Below, one piece after another: positions 50,001 to 63,400 of a stretch of 64,000 bases of DNA. Below the pieces are notes generated by a model. It saw nothing but the letters and a program-made list of their open reading frames with translations, was not told the origin of the DNA and made no database searches. Origin of the DNA: Oryzias latipes (lineage: Eukaryota; Chordata; Actinopteri; Beloniformes; Adrianichthyidae); contig NC_019864.2 of assembly GCF_002234675.1 (NCBI RefSeq), positions 19,408,582 to 19,472,581 of the forward strand, read 5' to 3'. The position numbers and the translations under genes are program-made. Position 1 is the stretch's first letter. Every line of letters starts with the position of its first letter.

Positions 50001-53000
50001 TCTTTCTCCCTTTTTTTTTTTTTTTTTTTTTTTTGTTGATCCCAGCCTTCTCGTGCAGAGCTGGGGAGTTCCTGGAGATGTCCTCTCAGGATTGCACCCA
50101 GTGCCCAGCAGGAACCTACTCCCTCGGCAGCGGGATTCGCTTCGATCAATGGGATTCCTTGCCGCCTGGTTTCAGTAGCCTGGCTACCTCACTGGAAAAT
50201 GGACAAGACAGAGATATTAAAGCCACTTGTAACAGGTGAGTAGTGCAAAACATAAACATAGGCTATGTCTGAATTCCCTCCCTACTCCCTAACTACTAAA
50301 AAAGCCATCAAGTGGCCTGGATTTTAAAAGCAATTCAGACATCATGCTTACTTTCCCATTTTTTAACTGCAAGAAGTATTAGATCACAGATTTCCCAAAA
50401 TAAATATAAACAAATAACTATGATAATCTTACAAAGACTAAGTAGAAGTTTAGTTTAGAGCTGCACTAAGTGATGGAGTTTGGACTAATCTGCAATGTTA
50501 TAGCCAATCACGTTTTTTAACCTTTTATTCTTATCTTCAGCTCTTCCTGGTTGCCTCAGGGAAATTATCTGGAGTCGAACAGCGACGAGTGCACGGTTTC
50601 CCTCATTTATGCCGTTCATCTGAAGAAGAAGGGCTCCGTCAGCTTTGACTACCAGTATCCAGACAGCAACTTGCTATTTGAGTTCTTTGTGAGTTTTTTT
50701 TTTTTACTAAATATTTCACATATTATTTTGCTTGTACTTCAAATATGAATGATTAAGTGCAGAATACGAGAACACATCAATTACTATCTGATGACTCTTA
50801 CTCGTTATGTTTTTGGCAAAAGAAAACTGAAAACACACTGATGATAAATACAGATTTATATACATTTTTCAGAACTTACATTTGTACTTTTTTTCTCTTT
50901 TTATTTTACAAATCATCTGCACAAAATTTACTCTGTCCAACTGAATGATTTGACTTGACAAAAATTTGATTGTGCTGCATTTTTTGCAGTGGCCAGCAGG
51001 GGGCAATAGCTTTCCTTTAAAAAAGTGTGAACAATATGTTTTCTTCTAATCAATTGTCTTCTAAACTAATCTAAATGTATCCTCTGCATCATCTTAACTC
51101 TTATCACGTTCATGATCTTCCTTTTTGGTATTCAGTGGCACAACAGCTGTCACTACATTAAAAAATGGAAAAATTGATCTCACAGAGAACTTGCTTTTAT
51201 ACATTTTAAGACAGGAAGATGTATTGATAAATTCCTGTTTTCAATTCTCAAACTGTTTTATTTTCATTCTAACCAAATTTTTTTTTATTCTCCATGATGA
51301 AAATGAATCAGCTGTTATGTCTATCAAATTTTAAAAATCTGTATGGAGGACAATTAACACACCCTGACATGTATAAACTGAGAATAAATGTCATTTTCTT
51401 CAAACATGATTGAGTTTAGTTAATCTAAGGACTTCCTATTTACACAATACATTTTATTTACTGTGTTGTAAGAAACCCATAAGGTAAAGTTCATCTGTGG
51501 TTAAATGAAATAATTTACATGCAAATGGACATTTTTGACCTTCAATTGTGTTTAGATCCAAAATGACCAGTGTCAGGAGATGGATCAGTCTGCAGACACT
51601 AAGTGGCTTAAGCTCACCAAACACGGCGAATGGGCATCCCACACGGTAAGTGTTTCCTCTTGCAAGATAAAAAAAAAAAGAAGATTAAAAGAAAGATCTG
51701 AAACAGCTGTTCCTCAGTAGTCCTTCAAAAATAAATCAGTTCTTTAAACAGAAGGTGAATGCAAGCAGGAAGTCTTTTTTTCTAATCATTTTTCTAGTCA
51801 TGCTGAAAAACAAGTTTCTGCACTTGATCACTTTGAAGAGAGGGGAATAGAAGACACAAACAGCAGTGGGAAATCTGTATATCAAAATAATTAATTAAAC
51901 CTTTTTTTCTTTATGTTTATGAATTATGCTTAATCATTTCTAAAACTGCTTCAAAAATCCTCTCTCCGTTTGAGGTAATATGAAATTAGGAAAAAATGGC
52001 AAAAGTTTTTTTTTTTTTTTTAGCATTGTATTCTCCTCAAGATCAGTCGTTTACTGTTTTCTACTGTTGTATCTTTACTACTTAATTTTTTGGTGAATTC
52101 ATCTTTTAGTTGAATTTAAAATCCGGCACCAACGTCTTGTATTGGAGGACAGGAGGCATTCTAATGGGGACCAAAGTTGTGAAGCCAGTTCTGCTGAAAA
52201 ATATTCAAATTGAAGGTCAGTGAAATACTTTCCTCGTGTTTATTTTTTAGAAAGCAATTTAGAAATGCATAAAACATTTCCACCCCCCACTCCCCCCCTC
52301 CAGGTGTTGCTTACACATCGGAGTGTTTCCGATGTAAGCCGGGGACATTCAGCCGAGCGCCAGGCTCCTCCTCCTGTGATCTCTGCCCTCAGGACACCTT
52401 CTCTGGTCACGGAGCCAGTTCCTGCACTCCATGTAACACCAGCACTCAGTATGCAGGTACCGCTCTGCTTCACCGTCAGGCACCAAACTCCAAAGCACCA
52501 GAAAGCTGCTCTTATTTTTATTGGCATTGGTCACTTTAGCTGGTAAAAGCCAGCTTTGACAGATGATTCAGACAGCTAATGGTTACCTTGAAACCACAAC
52601 ACAGGAAATGATTGAAGCAGCAGGTGGAAAAGAGAATAGATGAATGGCAACAAGCTCTGTACTCTATTTATTTTCTTAAACATTTAAAAAAAAAAAATCA
52701 TTTTTGAGCTATTCATGTATCCGAAGAATTCTAGTAACTATAGATATAAGGACTTAACAGGAAGAATTGTTACGTCTGTCATATCAGCAAATTCCAATTT
52801 CAGTTTAATTTGCAACGTCTCTTCAACTATAGAGTATATATAAATATCTTTCACAGCTTTCAGCATCTAATTAGTTCTCTTTTTAATTTTTTGAGAAATA
52901 AAAAATATATTTTATTCTAACCCCCTACTTTGTTTTTAAGGTGAGGGATCAGATAAGTGCAAGGCAAGACCTCCCTGTTCCAAAAAAGACTATTTTAAGA

Positions 53001-56000
53001 TCCACACAGCATGTGACAATGACGGCAAGGTAAGACAAGAAAATGAAAGCCTTTTATTTGCTTTTATTTTGAAGAGTCAATTAACAAAAATAGTCAACAC
53101 GTGTATTTTTTCAGACTCAAATCATATATAAATGGATTGAACCTAAGATTTGTCTGGAGGGTGTCCCTGGAGCCCAAACACTGCCTTCAAGTGGCGATCG
53201 CGAGCCCTGCCCCCCCTGTAACCCCGGCTTCTACAATAATGACACTGCTACCTGCTCCCCCTGTCCACCTGGGACGTACTCTGATGGGATGAAACGTAAT
53301 CAACTCAGCACTGATGTCACTCATTTTACTTTTTAAATGTGTTTAATGATTCGACAGTGTGGTTCTTGATCAAAATGATATTTAATTTGATCGTATCTAG
53401 AAAGAACCACAATAAAAATGTGTTTAGTTTTTGTACAGTTATTGTGGCTTTAAAAAAGGAATGTTACATTTTGTGATTTCAAGCAATTACCCTCTTTTTC
53501 ATGTCTTAAAATAATGTCCTATTGCCATTAATAAAGGAAATCTTTAATAAACATTTTTTTATGTTGACCCAACTGTGCTTGTGTCTGTTCCACCAGCTTG
53601 TCAGTCGTGTCCAGCAGGAACTGAGCCCACTTTAGGATATGAGTATAAATGGTGGAACGTGCTGCCATCCAACATGAAGACGTCCTGTCTCAATGTGGGC
53701 AACTCCAAGTGCGACAAGATGCATGGTGGGTAGTTTTTCACATAGTTTATTGCTGTCTTTTTGTTCCTATCGACTATTACAGAGAAACTGACATGAAGTG
53801 ATGTTTAGGCTCATTAAGTTGTTATAACATTTGTTTTCTACTTTGTGAAGAAGCAATGAACATTTTTTTTGCTTTTTCTTTTTCCCCACAGCCACTTTCT
53901 TTCATTTTGATCACTTATAACGTAGATTGCTCTTGCCCTTGGACTATAAATGAATACAAATGTTTGTATCTTGAAGACTTTAATGAGCATTTTAATGCTT
54001 ATTGATCAGAGCTAAGCAGTTAATAAGGATTCATTGTTTGTATCTTTAGCCATTTTTGGTAAGTGCGTTTTTATTTCTTTAATTTCTAGGGTGGGAGGTA
54101 GCAGGTGATCACATCTATAGCGGAGCAGGGGGCTCAGACAATGATTATCTGATCCTCAACCTCCACATTCCCGGTTTCAAGTAAGTGTAATCCTGTAAAC
54201 TGTCACTGTTGTCCCAGAAGATATATATTTTTGTTATTGTCCTGTGTCCAACTCTGCTGATGGTTTTTGCTGCCAGGCTGCCTACATCTGCATCCAGTGA
54301 CTCTGCGACTGAATACGGCCGCATCACATTTGAGTTTGAAACTTTGTGCACGGCTGACTGCGTGATGTACTTCATGATGGTGAGCACGGCTTCTAGAGTT
54401 CATTTTCCTCTTTTTATAATAAAACACAGATACTCTCTGAGGGTAACATGCGGTTTTTATTTTAGGATGTCAACAGGAAGAGTACGACCATTGTGGAATC
54501 ATGGGGAAAAACACAAACTAGGCAGACCTACACGCACATTATGACCAAAAATGCTTCTGTTGCCTACACCTGGGCTTTCCAGAGGACAGGCCAGCCTTAT
54601 GATGTGAGTATAGTTTGTGAAGTTTAAACACATTCATTTGTGTAATAAATAGTCTACATATTTCCATGTCAAAGAAATGCTTCAAATTGATTACAAAGCT
54701 GCAGGATTACAATGTGTGATACTAAATTGTGTTAAATGCTAAATCATGTAAATTTACAGTTTTTGTTACACTAAGGAAAAGCGAGGAGGGATTTATTTTC
54801 ATTTTATCCCCAGGAATATGCTTTTTAGCAAGTTAGGGTTTCCTTTATTATTTATGTGAACTGGCTAAAGCTCAAATGAGAGGGCTTCTGTGTTTTTCTC
54901 TCACTCTGGTAAGTTTAGAGAAGAACATGTTAAAAAAAAACTATTTCTAAAAACAAGTAGTCGAATGTTGTAAGACAACAGAAGGAAAGTCTACTTACAC
55001 AACGGAGACCTCGTTATGGATAAAATAGAAGTTTATTTGCATTAAAGATTAAAGAGTTTCAAAAAAATATAATAGAAAGTGAAGAAACATTATCAAATAA
55101 AGTTGAATAAATTAATGAATTAAAATCAAACTGAATGGCAAGAAAAGAATAAAAACTCAAATATACAAAAATTGTTCAATTCAATTTTACAGAAAGCCTT
55201 TAAAAAAAAGAAAGTATTAAGATGTCAAAGAGAGTTTTTGTTGCACTCCCAAGCAGACAGAAAGTAGGGCATCCGAATGCTAAAGTAAACCTTTTAACCA
55301 GTTTTGGACATAAATATGCATGTAGATTATTCCAGATCATCATTTGAAGTCTAAACATGCTTTGAGGTTAATTTTACTAAATGGTTCAGTTACTTTTATT
55401 TATGGTTCATCTGAGAGATCGAGCGGCCATAGACGACAACAGGAGTTTATCAAAAATGAAAGTTTTAATTTTTCTCAAAAAATGTAAAAAGATTAACAAA
55501 CTGGGCCCTTAAAGAAGGTCAACAGAAACATAATTAACTTAGGCAAAAAACTTAACTTTAACTTAAGCAACTGAACAGACTAAGTAACAGAAACAAACTG
55601 ACCTAACCAAAGACACAACAGGGGAACATCTACTGGCTGATCAGACCACTTGAGAAACTTGGGGGGGAAACTCTCATAACCACACAGACATTTAACAAAG
55701 ACTTTAAAGACAAGACTAAACACAACACTTGGTCTCTTAGTGGAAAAGAAAAAAAAACATCAAAAGTAGAATTAAACGAATAATAACCAACAGAAGCAAA
55801 GCAAATAAACATTAAATAAGTCCATTGGTTTCTCCCCTTGGAGGCTTCTGTAGATGGCGCCTGCCCAATTGCCTGACTGGAGTATTTAAAGGCTGTGAAG
55901 GCTTGAGCTCCTCCTTTGCCGGTTCTCCCAGCACAGCTCCAGGAGCAGAACCACAGCCACACCCGTAGGGACCAGTAGCACCCTCAGCACTGGCAACTCA

Positions 56001-58854
56001 AAAAACTGGTGGCATTAATTAAACAAACCCAAAATAAGTAAACTAAACATATGTATGTGTATTTGCTACAAATAAATACTGAAAACAGAATAAATGTATA
56101 TTTTAACTCAAAGAAATGTGTGGATTTATTTAAGAATAAAGAATCTGAAATAATAGAATTAAAAAGAAAGTGTGCAGCGCTGGGGGGAGGTTACCGCCAT
56201 TTTGTTTGTGGGTGTGGCAGGGTATGCTGCCATCACAGTTCAAATAAAATAAAAATTCCTTTCTTTAAAAAAAATCTAATAAAACTCTTTGTGAATTGAC
56301 TTTCAAGAAATGGGTAATTTTATGGAAACACTGTGATGCTGAGTGACTATAAGCCAATTTACAGCCCTATTGAACCACTTTATTTTAGAAACATTAGATA
56401 TTTCCAGCAGTTTGATATTCAAAGTACTTCATTTCAGAAGTACTCAATCCAAAAGCACTTTGCTTTAAACAATAATTCTAATCTTGAGTAAGAGCATGCG
56501 TAAGAGTATGCGTAAAAAAATGTCACTATTTGCTTTTTTGTGTGTGTTTTGCTCATCCAGACTCGTCTCTACATGAACGACGTGGCTCGAATCTACTCCA
56601 TCACAGTGAACAATGCGGTGGACGGACAGTCCTCCGGCTGCCGCGTTTGCGCCCTCAGCGCTCAGTCCACCAGCTCGGCGTGTGTGCCATGCCCACCAGG
56701 GCATTACATCGACACGGACAGCAACCAGTGTAAGGAGTGTCCAAGCAACACTTACCTGGTCTCGCACGCCTCACTGGGCTCTGAAGCCTGTAAAGCCTGT
56801 GGGCCGGCCAGCAGGAGCGACGAGGTTTGTTTGACGCGGTACAGACCGTGCGCTCAGGCTGAGAGGTTTCTTCAAGGCTTTTTATCTGTTGCTTTCCAGG
56901 ACCACAGACTGTGCTACAGTGACTGTCACTTCACTTACACGGACGGCAACCTGACTCTGACGTATAACTTCAGCCTCCTAGGCGCCACTGGGTCGCTGAT
57001 GAACGGCCCGAGCTTTACCTCCAAAGGAACCAAATATTTCCATCTTTTCAATATCAGTTTGTGTGGAGGACAGGTCAGCAAGAGAAGTGGAAAGATGATG
57101 TTGTTTTAAATCGCTCTTGTGCTCCAGTAGGACTCAAGTACAGTTTTCTCTCGTTTTTTCCCCCCCATCAGGATCAGTTAGCAACATGCACAGACAACGT
57201 TACAGACTTATCGGTATCAGACTCCCAGGGAGAAAAGGGTGATGGGCCCAGTGCTGTCAAGACCTTTATCTGTCAGTCGACGATAATCCCAGCCACCGGC
57301 CGAGGCTTTAACAGCGCGCTCTCGTCGCAGTCCATTAACCTGGCTGACACGTTCCTCGGTGAGTGAGCAGAAGGTGCAGAAAGTACCGAATTTAAATACA
57401 TGTTTCTGCTCCGTTGAAGATTTTCAAAGTGAGGAAAAAGATGATAACTACTCTATGAAGAAATGTGCACATACTTGTGGGTTAATTTATGTTTAAGGAG
57501 CCACCGTGGAGGATCATTTTGAGGGAATAAGCGCAAAACCCGACCAGTATCCTCAGATCTCTAAGAAAGTCCCAGACGTGAATTTCTACTACAGGTATTT
57601 CTGGAGATGTTTATTGAAGGGAATGCACATCAGTGATAAAGGTCTTCATGTTATTCTGCTCTTCTTTTTTTGAGGTCTTTAGAACCGACCTCGTCTTGTG
57701 AGTCGGGCCGGAGCACAGTGGTGACACTCCGCTGTAATCCAGAGATGTCCATTAAGGGGCAGCTCTCAGTTCCCAGGTATCATTTCTCTCCTTCGGTGTG
57801 CTGTGGTGGTCCCATTTCCAAACATGGACTTCTATTGAAGCAGGTTTTAGGTAGATTGATAAAGAGGGTCTGCTTTTGTTGTTGCAGTCAGTGTCCAGCA
57901 GGAACGTGTGATGGGTGCACTTTCTATTTTTTGTGGGAAAGCTCAGGGGCCTGTCCCATCTGCACCGAGAGAGACTACCATCAGATAGAAGGAGTCTGCA
58001 GAGGAGGAAACCAGGTGAGTTGGAGAATCTGAAAAATTCAATTTTTTGAACATTAAAATCTGCTCCCGTTGTTTAAAAACTGCTTGAGACATTTAGCTCT
58101 GTAAATTTTGATCATATCCTATCTTGCTCGGTCACATTCCCTCTTAGGAGATTCTGTTCGTGTGGGCTGAACCAAAGTTGTGCATGGGAGGGGTGACCTT
58201 GCCTGAAAAGAAAACCTTGCCCTGCAAGAGTATGGAGCTGTGGGTTCGGCTCAGTGCTGTGATGGGAACCTTCACAGCAGTGTTGCTTGTCTCTCTGACC
58301 TGCTACTTTTGGAAGAAGAACAAAAGGTTTTTTTTTTTTAATCACGTTTTGCCCTCAGGCACAATTGTTCTCCTCTCCTAAATGCAGTCTTTCAGCTTTA
58401 CCGTTGCCCTTTACTTTTACTTTACCTCCTCACCAATTCCCTTGCCGTCCTGTTCTTTTTCTTCTGGGATTAAAACTTTCATGTACACATTATTCCTGGT
58501 ATTAATTATCTTTTTTTTTTGTCTGTGCAAGGTTGGAATACAAGTACTCTCGTTTGATTATGTCGGCTAATAAGGAGTGTGAAATGCCAGGGGCTGACAG
58601 CTGTGCAGTGATGGAAGGAGAGAACGAGGGAGACATGGAGGATGAGGTTGTGTACACTAAACCTTCTATACTCGGCAAACTCAAAGCCATAGCCTCCAAG
58701 GTGAGAGTGAGCATAAAGGCACATTGAGGAAAGCCTCTCAGATGAAAAAGCGGTTAAAGTAAACATGTCTGCTTGTGCTTTTCAGAGAAACGGAGACCAC
58801 TATGAAAACGTCCAGCTGAACTCGTCTCAATCCAGAGCTCTGGTTTGGAGCTAG
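47054..58854 (+). CDS. elapor2: Endosome/lysosome-associated apoptosis and autophagy regulator 2
   Basis: Twenty-two exons in phase: 47054-47149, 48335-48455, 50046-50235, 50541-50688, 51556-51645, 52110-52215, 52304-52456, 52941-53029, 53115-53295, 53597-53725, 54090-54180, 54277-54379, 54466-54603, 56561-56824, 56900-57073, 57172-57358, 57498-57594, 57675-57776, 57888-58014, 58148-58326, 58532-58700, 58786-58854. They total 3003 nt and 1000 residues. A signal peptide ([20 protein letters not shown]) precedes a cysteine-rich ectodomain. This holds several CPAGTYS/CPPGTYS ephrin-receptor-like repeats and a mannose-6-phosphate-receptor-like region (about 600-860). A transmembrane helix lies at about 894-916. 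The tail has YSRL and YENV tyrosine motifs, the former fitting endosomal sorting. The family (ELAPOR1/KIAA1324, ELAPOR2/KIAA1324L) acts in the endosome-lysosome system. The HYENVQL tail end resembles ELAPOR2 more than ELAPOR1, so the paralogue call is probable rather than certain. The exon 20 donor (AG|GTTTTT) is weak. Confidence 0.94.
48811..48956. repeat. (CCTAT)n-(CCTAA)n pentanucleotide array
   Basis: In elapor2 intron 2, tandem CCTAT units change abruptly to CCTAA units at about 48892, with one CCCTAA hexamer inside. Upstream TTAATAAAACC resembles a retroelement 3' end, so the array may have grown from a LINE tail. Confidence 0.9.
50993..51009 (+). promoter_or_regulatory. CTCF-like motif in elapor2 intron 4
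   Basis: CCAGCAGGGGGCAATAG matches the CTCF core consensus well. Motif evidence only. Confidence 0.4.
55430..56010. mobile_element. Possible interspersed repeat in elapor2 intron 13
   Basis: This segment contrasts with its AT-rich surroundings. It carries phrases common in fish repeats (GACGACAACAGGAGTTTAT near 55433, and a TATTTAAAGGCTGTGAAGG stretch near 55883). No inverted ends or reading frame were found, so class and limits are uncertain. Confidence 0.3.
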
Positions 58855-59410
58855 AAAATCAAAAGGTCGCGAGGAGGGAAGGAGGATTTCGAATCCTCCA
58901 GACACTTTCACCCAACCCCTTTAACCACCTCCGTTTATGAGCTTTGGTAACCTGGAAAACCACCGGTGTGTACAAACACACATGCAAAGCCCCGAGATTC
59001 CCCTTAAAGCCAGGTTAGGAGAAGTCACACAAACACGGTGGCCTTACAGCTTGGTACGACAGAGCCATAGTATTTTGGAGCAAGTGTGATCATTTTCTGA
59101 TTTACTCCTGATGTCAGGGAGCTGGTTTAGAGCTCAGGGTTAGACAAGAACTTGTTTGAGTTCTTGAATTCACATCTGTCTCTATTTATTTGATTTTGTT
59201 TGAGGAGTGTTGTATCTTTGACAGTCAACATATGCCATCAGTGTATCTCTATCAAAGTGGTTTGCTTATTGCGAAAAAAAAATCTTTACTGTCGTTTTTT
59301 TAAATTTCCTTAAAGTTCTGGAAAAATGCTGTCCACTGATATTGAACATGACATGAGGTTGAGGTGGTGGTTTCAACTGTAACTGTCAAATAAATTATGT
59401 ATTTATGTAC
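58855..59410 (+). other. elapor2 3' UTR with poly(A) signal at 59389-59394
   Basis: After the stop codon the sequence has no coding potential. AATAAA at 59389-59394 is followed by a T/G-rich stretch, fitting cleavage near 59410. Confidence 0.6.
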
Positions 59411-59583
59411 GTTTGGATGGAGTGTGGTTCAATAATAATGAGTATAAAAAATAAGTTTAAACCTAAATTTAGAGTTTATAACTGTTATTACAAAAACTCT
59501 CTTTAATTCATTTTTTCTCCACTTTCTCTTTAAGTTTTGATGTCTGAGCATTGAGACTCTTTATGATGCTACTTCCACAGGTT

Positions 59584-59597
59584 GTTGCCATGGGAAC
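59584..59597. promoter_or_regulatory. RFX X-box (near-perfect palindrome)
   Basis: GTTGCCATGGGAAC fits the X-box consensus GTTNCCATGGNAAC bound by RFX factors. It lies about 190 bp past the elapor2 poly(A) signal. Confidence 0.45.
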
Positions 59598-60012
59598 TGC
59601 AAACGTCAGATTAACAGAGATGAAAAAATTTCAATCATTCTTCCAGTCACCCAAGTTTGTAAATCAAAAGGAGTAATGAAAGGAATTTGTGAACAAAACC
59701 TCTGACCTTGGCACAGAAGGCCATTTAAAATTAAAACGTGAAAAAAGAAACTTATTCTTCTAGATTTGTGTAACTGACACAAACTGGTTCCTAGCCTTTG
59801 TGTATAGCATTTGGATCCGACAAAGCATTCTGAAGATGAAAACCATTTATTGATTCTCACACTTTTTATTAAATTTGACTGTAGTCCTCCTGAAATATAC
59901 ATTATTTGTAAAGACTCAGTAATTTTAGATATTTTTATACATACATTTTGTGGGTATATCATTTGTTTTTGTATGAGAAAAGCATTCAAATGTTAATATA
60001 GTAACCCTTTAA

Positions 60013-60212
60013 CCCTTGTGCTATTTTATGACCCTTACATTGACGTGTTCTCCCTACCATGACAAAGGTGGATAAAGGTGAAGAGGATTTCATGTAATCC
60101 ATGGACACCAGTGAAGATCACAAATCATTGAAGAAAAAGGGTCCAGTACACTGTCTTGTGGGGTCTAAATGACCCAACTCCCAATGTTAAAGTGCCTAGT
60201 ATAGCACAAGGG
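60013..60212 (+). mobile_element. MITE-like element, copy B, 200 bp (piggyBac-type ends)
   Basis: It begins CCCTTGTGCTAT right after a TTAA and ends with the exact inverse, ATAGCACAAGGG, followed by CTAG. The 12-bp perfect inverted ends and CCC start fit a piggyBac-derived MITE. It is the inverted counterpart of copy A at 5086-5278, about 55 kb away, and the better preserved of the two. Confidence 0.8.
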
Positions 60213-60286
60213 CTAGACTGTATAAAACAGCATTTGCTTCCTTGTTACAAGATTTGATTAAACTTGAACAATTTCTACAATGTTGT

Positions 60287-60448
60287 CCAGCAGGGGGCAG
60301 AAGAGAATAGCTATTCTAAGAGTAAAACAATGAATGTAACTAAGTTGAAAGTATGAGCAGAGCCTTGTGAAAGTAAGTCTGTTACAAATCTGCTGCAATG
60401 TTTTGAGATTTACAGTTGCAATGAACCAAAGTAACCAGCAGAGGGCAA
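60287..60448 (+). promoter_or_regulatory. Pair of CTCF-like motifs downstream of elapor2
   Basis: CCAGCAGGGGGCAG (60287-60300) and CCAGCAGAGGGCAA (60435-60448) are two same-orientation matches to the CTCF core 148 bp apart. With the minus-strand match at 46261 they flank elapor2. Confidence 0.4.
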
Positions 60449-63400
60449 TCCATGCCAGAGAATTGAGAAAGATCCCATCTGAGTACACAAACTGCAGATG
60501 GTCATGTAATCATGATCAAAAACAAACAGAATAACGAAAGTAAAAAAAAGAAAAAAAGAAAAGAAGCCACAAAATTGCTTGCTTTCAAACAAAGCAATTA
60601 AAAACCAACCAAACACAGATCCCTTATCTATAATTTCTATCCACAGTGAAAGAGCGTAGAAGAATGTGAAATAAAAATTGCTCTAAATCCAAACTTAGTA
60701 TTTGATTAACACTTTTGTCCTACTTTTACTTCCTAGTAGTACCAGTATTAATGTAGATAATGATATAGGTAGTTAGTCCTTCTTCCTTTGATAGGTTTAG
60801 TTGTGATGCTGCATTGTTCTGAAAGCAGGGAGCACTTCAGTAGATGGTTTAATTGGAGTGCCATTACTTAGGGAAGAGATGAGAAAGAGAGTGCAAAGCC
60901 ATCTTTCAGCTTTTGCCAACACACACTATGAATAGAGTCTGTGTTTTGCTAAAGTGATGGCTTTGCGAAACTTCTGTTCATCAGTCAGATCTCAACTGAG
61001 TTTTTTGGACCGCGAACATAAACCCTTCTGCTTTTTCCACACGGAAGATACAAAAGGATGAGCAAACCAGAGCATCTATTTGCTTCGTTTTCTTTATTAG
61101 AATGTCATCACAGCCTCATTATTGCACATATCATAAACACAGGACTATTGCTTGGTGACTGGTCAGCTCTAGAGATCAGAACCAACATCGGCTTCATATC
61201 GCTTTCAGAGATCCAGAGTCATTTCAAAGCCCAAAGGCCAAGAACACATTCTGTCACACAGAAGAGGCTACAGCACAGAAATCTTTGTAGAGCACATGGC
61301 AGTTGGCAGAGCCTGAATAGAGGAAGACGCCCACCGTGAATGCCTACTTGAAAAGGATATTCACAAGTAAAGCCAATTAAAGAAGTTTCTATTTAGCGTT
61401 TTTTTCTTTTTGGCCAGATGAGATGATAAATTCAGAAATTTAATGAGTTTTGGATTGATGCAATTTCTTTATAACTGAATTCCAATTTAAATGCCTCATT
61501 CAGTCCCCAGATTCTTTGTCTGACATCCTTTTATCCTCTCTCCAACCTCCTCGGGGCAGCCCTGATGACATGTGCAGAAGTGGTCTCCTAGATCCAAGTG
61601 CCCCGGCTCAAAGCTGCCAGTCTGTTGCTCTGGCTTAGGTGGTCTTGGCTGAGACCATTTGCAGAGCAAGTTTCACACACAGCGTGGAGATGAGGCGCAC
61701 AAAGGCGGCGAGGGAAAGGTTGACGAGGTGAGACGGATTGTGTGAGAGGGGGTCAGAGGAAAAGTGTGAGACTGTTGTCCGAGACTTGTCTCTGGACTAA
61801 ATTAGCAGAGAATCGGGGTTAAGTGCTCTGTTTATGTGGCCATTAAAACCTGCAAGTACAGGGCTCGCAGAGCCAAATCTCATCAGTCACTGCCAATTTA
61901 AATCAGCACAGAAAAACTCTTTCTGCTCAACTTTTCTTGACTGCTCCTCAGCCCTCCTCTAACCCTACTTCCTCCTCTTCACACAGACAAATAGTCCTTC
62001 CAGCAGCGGATGTGGTGATGGGGGTTGTCCATAGCAACCTACCATGCAGGGTGTATCTTGTGGGAGCAGGACCACTGACTGAATGGCTAAGCCCTCTTCT
62101 AACAAAGGCTGTGAATCTCTGAGATGCTTTGAGCTTCCACAGAAGCGCTGCGACTTCAGAGCTGTGGGAGCGCTTTACATAATCCAGCGGCAGCATCCCT
62201 CCGCTATGCCACATCTCTCCTGCTGCTCTCTGCACCTCACGGCCCCAAATGTAGGTCGGCTCATCTTGACACATCTTCTGAAGGTCTTCCAATCTATCAT
62301 TCAGCAGTGATCACAGACTGGGCATATGCACCGAGGTTGACCTGTCAAGAGACGACAGTTCTGACCTCATCGATTTTTATCATGGACAGAGCAGACTGAT
62401 GCTTCGAGTAAAAAAAAGTGATTCCAAATTTTTTTTTGAAAACATTAGATGTAACAGTCAGACTTTATTTTACATCTTACATGTAAACATTTCTGATAAA
62501 TTCTGTAACAAACTCCTGTTATCCTACACACAACTTTTAAAAATGTACTAAATTACTTTTCTAATTCAGACAACTTTATAGTGCCTCCGTTCATTTATTA
62601 TTATTTTTTTCAGAAATAGAGACACTTATTTTTTTTTTTTTTTGCTATCAATAACCACACTGCCTTCTTTTGTTAGCTGGGATCTGCCAGCAGCTGACAT
62701 CGTGTGCTTTGCGTCCCCTCATGAGCCTCTCTGGGGCTGCAAAAGCCAGCTGCTCCACTGTGCCTCGCAACGTCAACACATTTAACACAGGCATGTAAAC
62801 TGCACACTCCAGTAAGTAGACAACTTCTGTCCAAATATCTCTCCTCCTCTCCCTTCTTTTCCGTGAGTGTACAAAGTAAAACTGGTCGGATGGGTGTGTT
62901 CAAAAACATCCCTGTTGTCACTGGAGAAAGGAGGCAGTGGGAGGAGTCAGGTAAGGGATTTCTCTGTCTCAGTTCCATTCAGTGAAATAATTGATGCCAA
63001 AAGGCTGAATGTGTAATAAAACCAACTGGCATACCTTTGAGCTGTGCTCTAAACAGAGGGCCTTTAACCCAATGTAGACTTGCTAAAGTAAAACATCTTC
63101 TTGTTTAACATACATTAAGGCACATGGCCATATTTGAAACATCAACACATACTGCATTTAACGGGCCCCCAAAATGTAAGCTACTACTTTCCTTTAGGTG
63201 GAACAATATATGTTCAGCAAAGCAGGTCGTCTCCTTCCATTAGTGTTACATGTGGGCTGAGGGTTCATAATTACTGGGTAAGACATTGTTGTTGACAGAA
63301 CTGTTGTTGACTCTATTGAGGATGAAAAAAAAGAATGCATTTGCTAAACTGTATTTTCTTATTCCAGCTATTAATAATTATTGGGGACACATCACTGCAG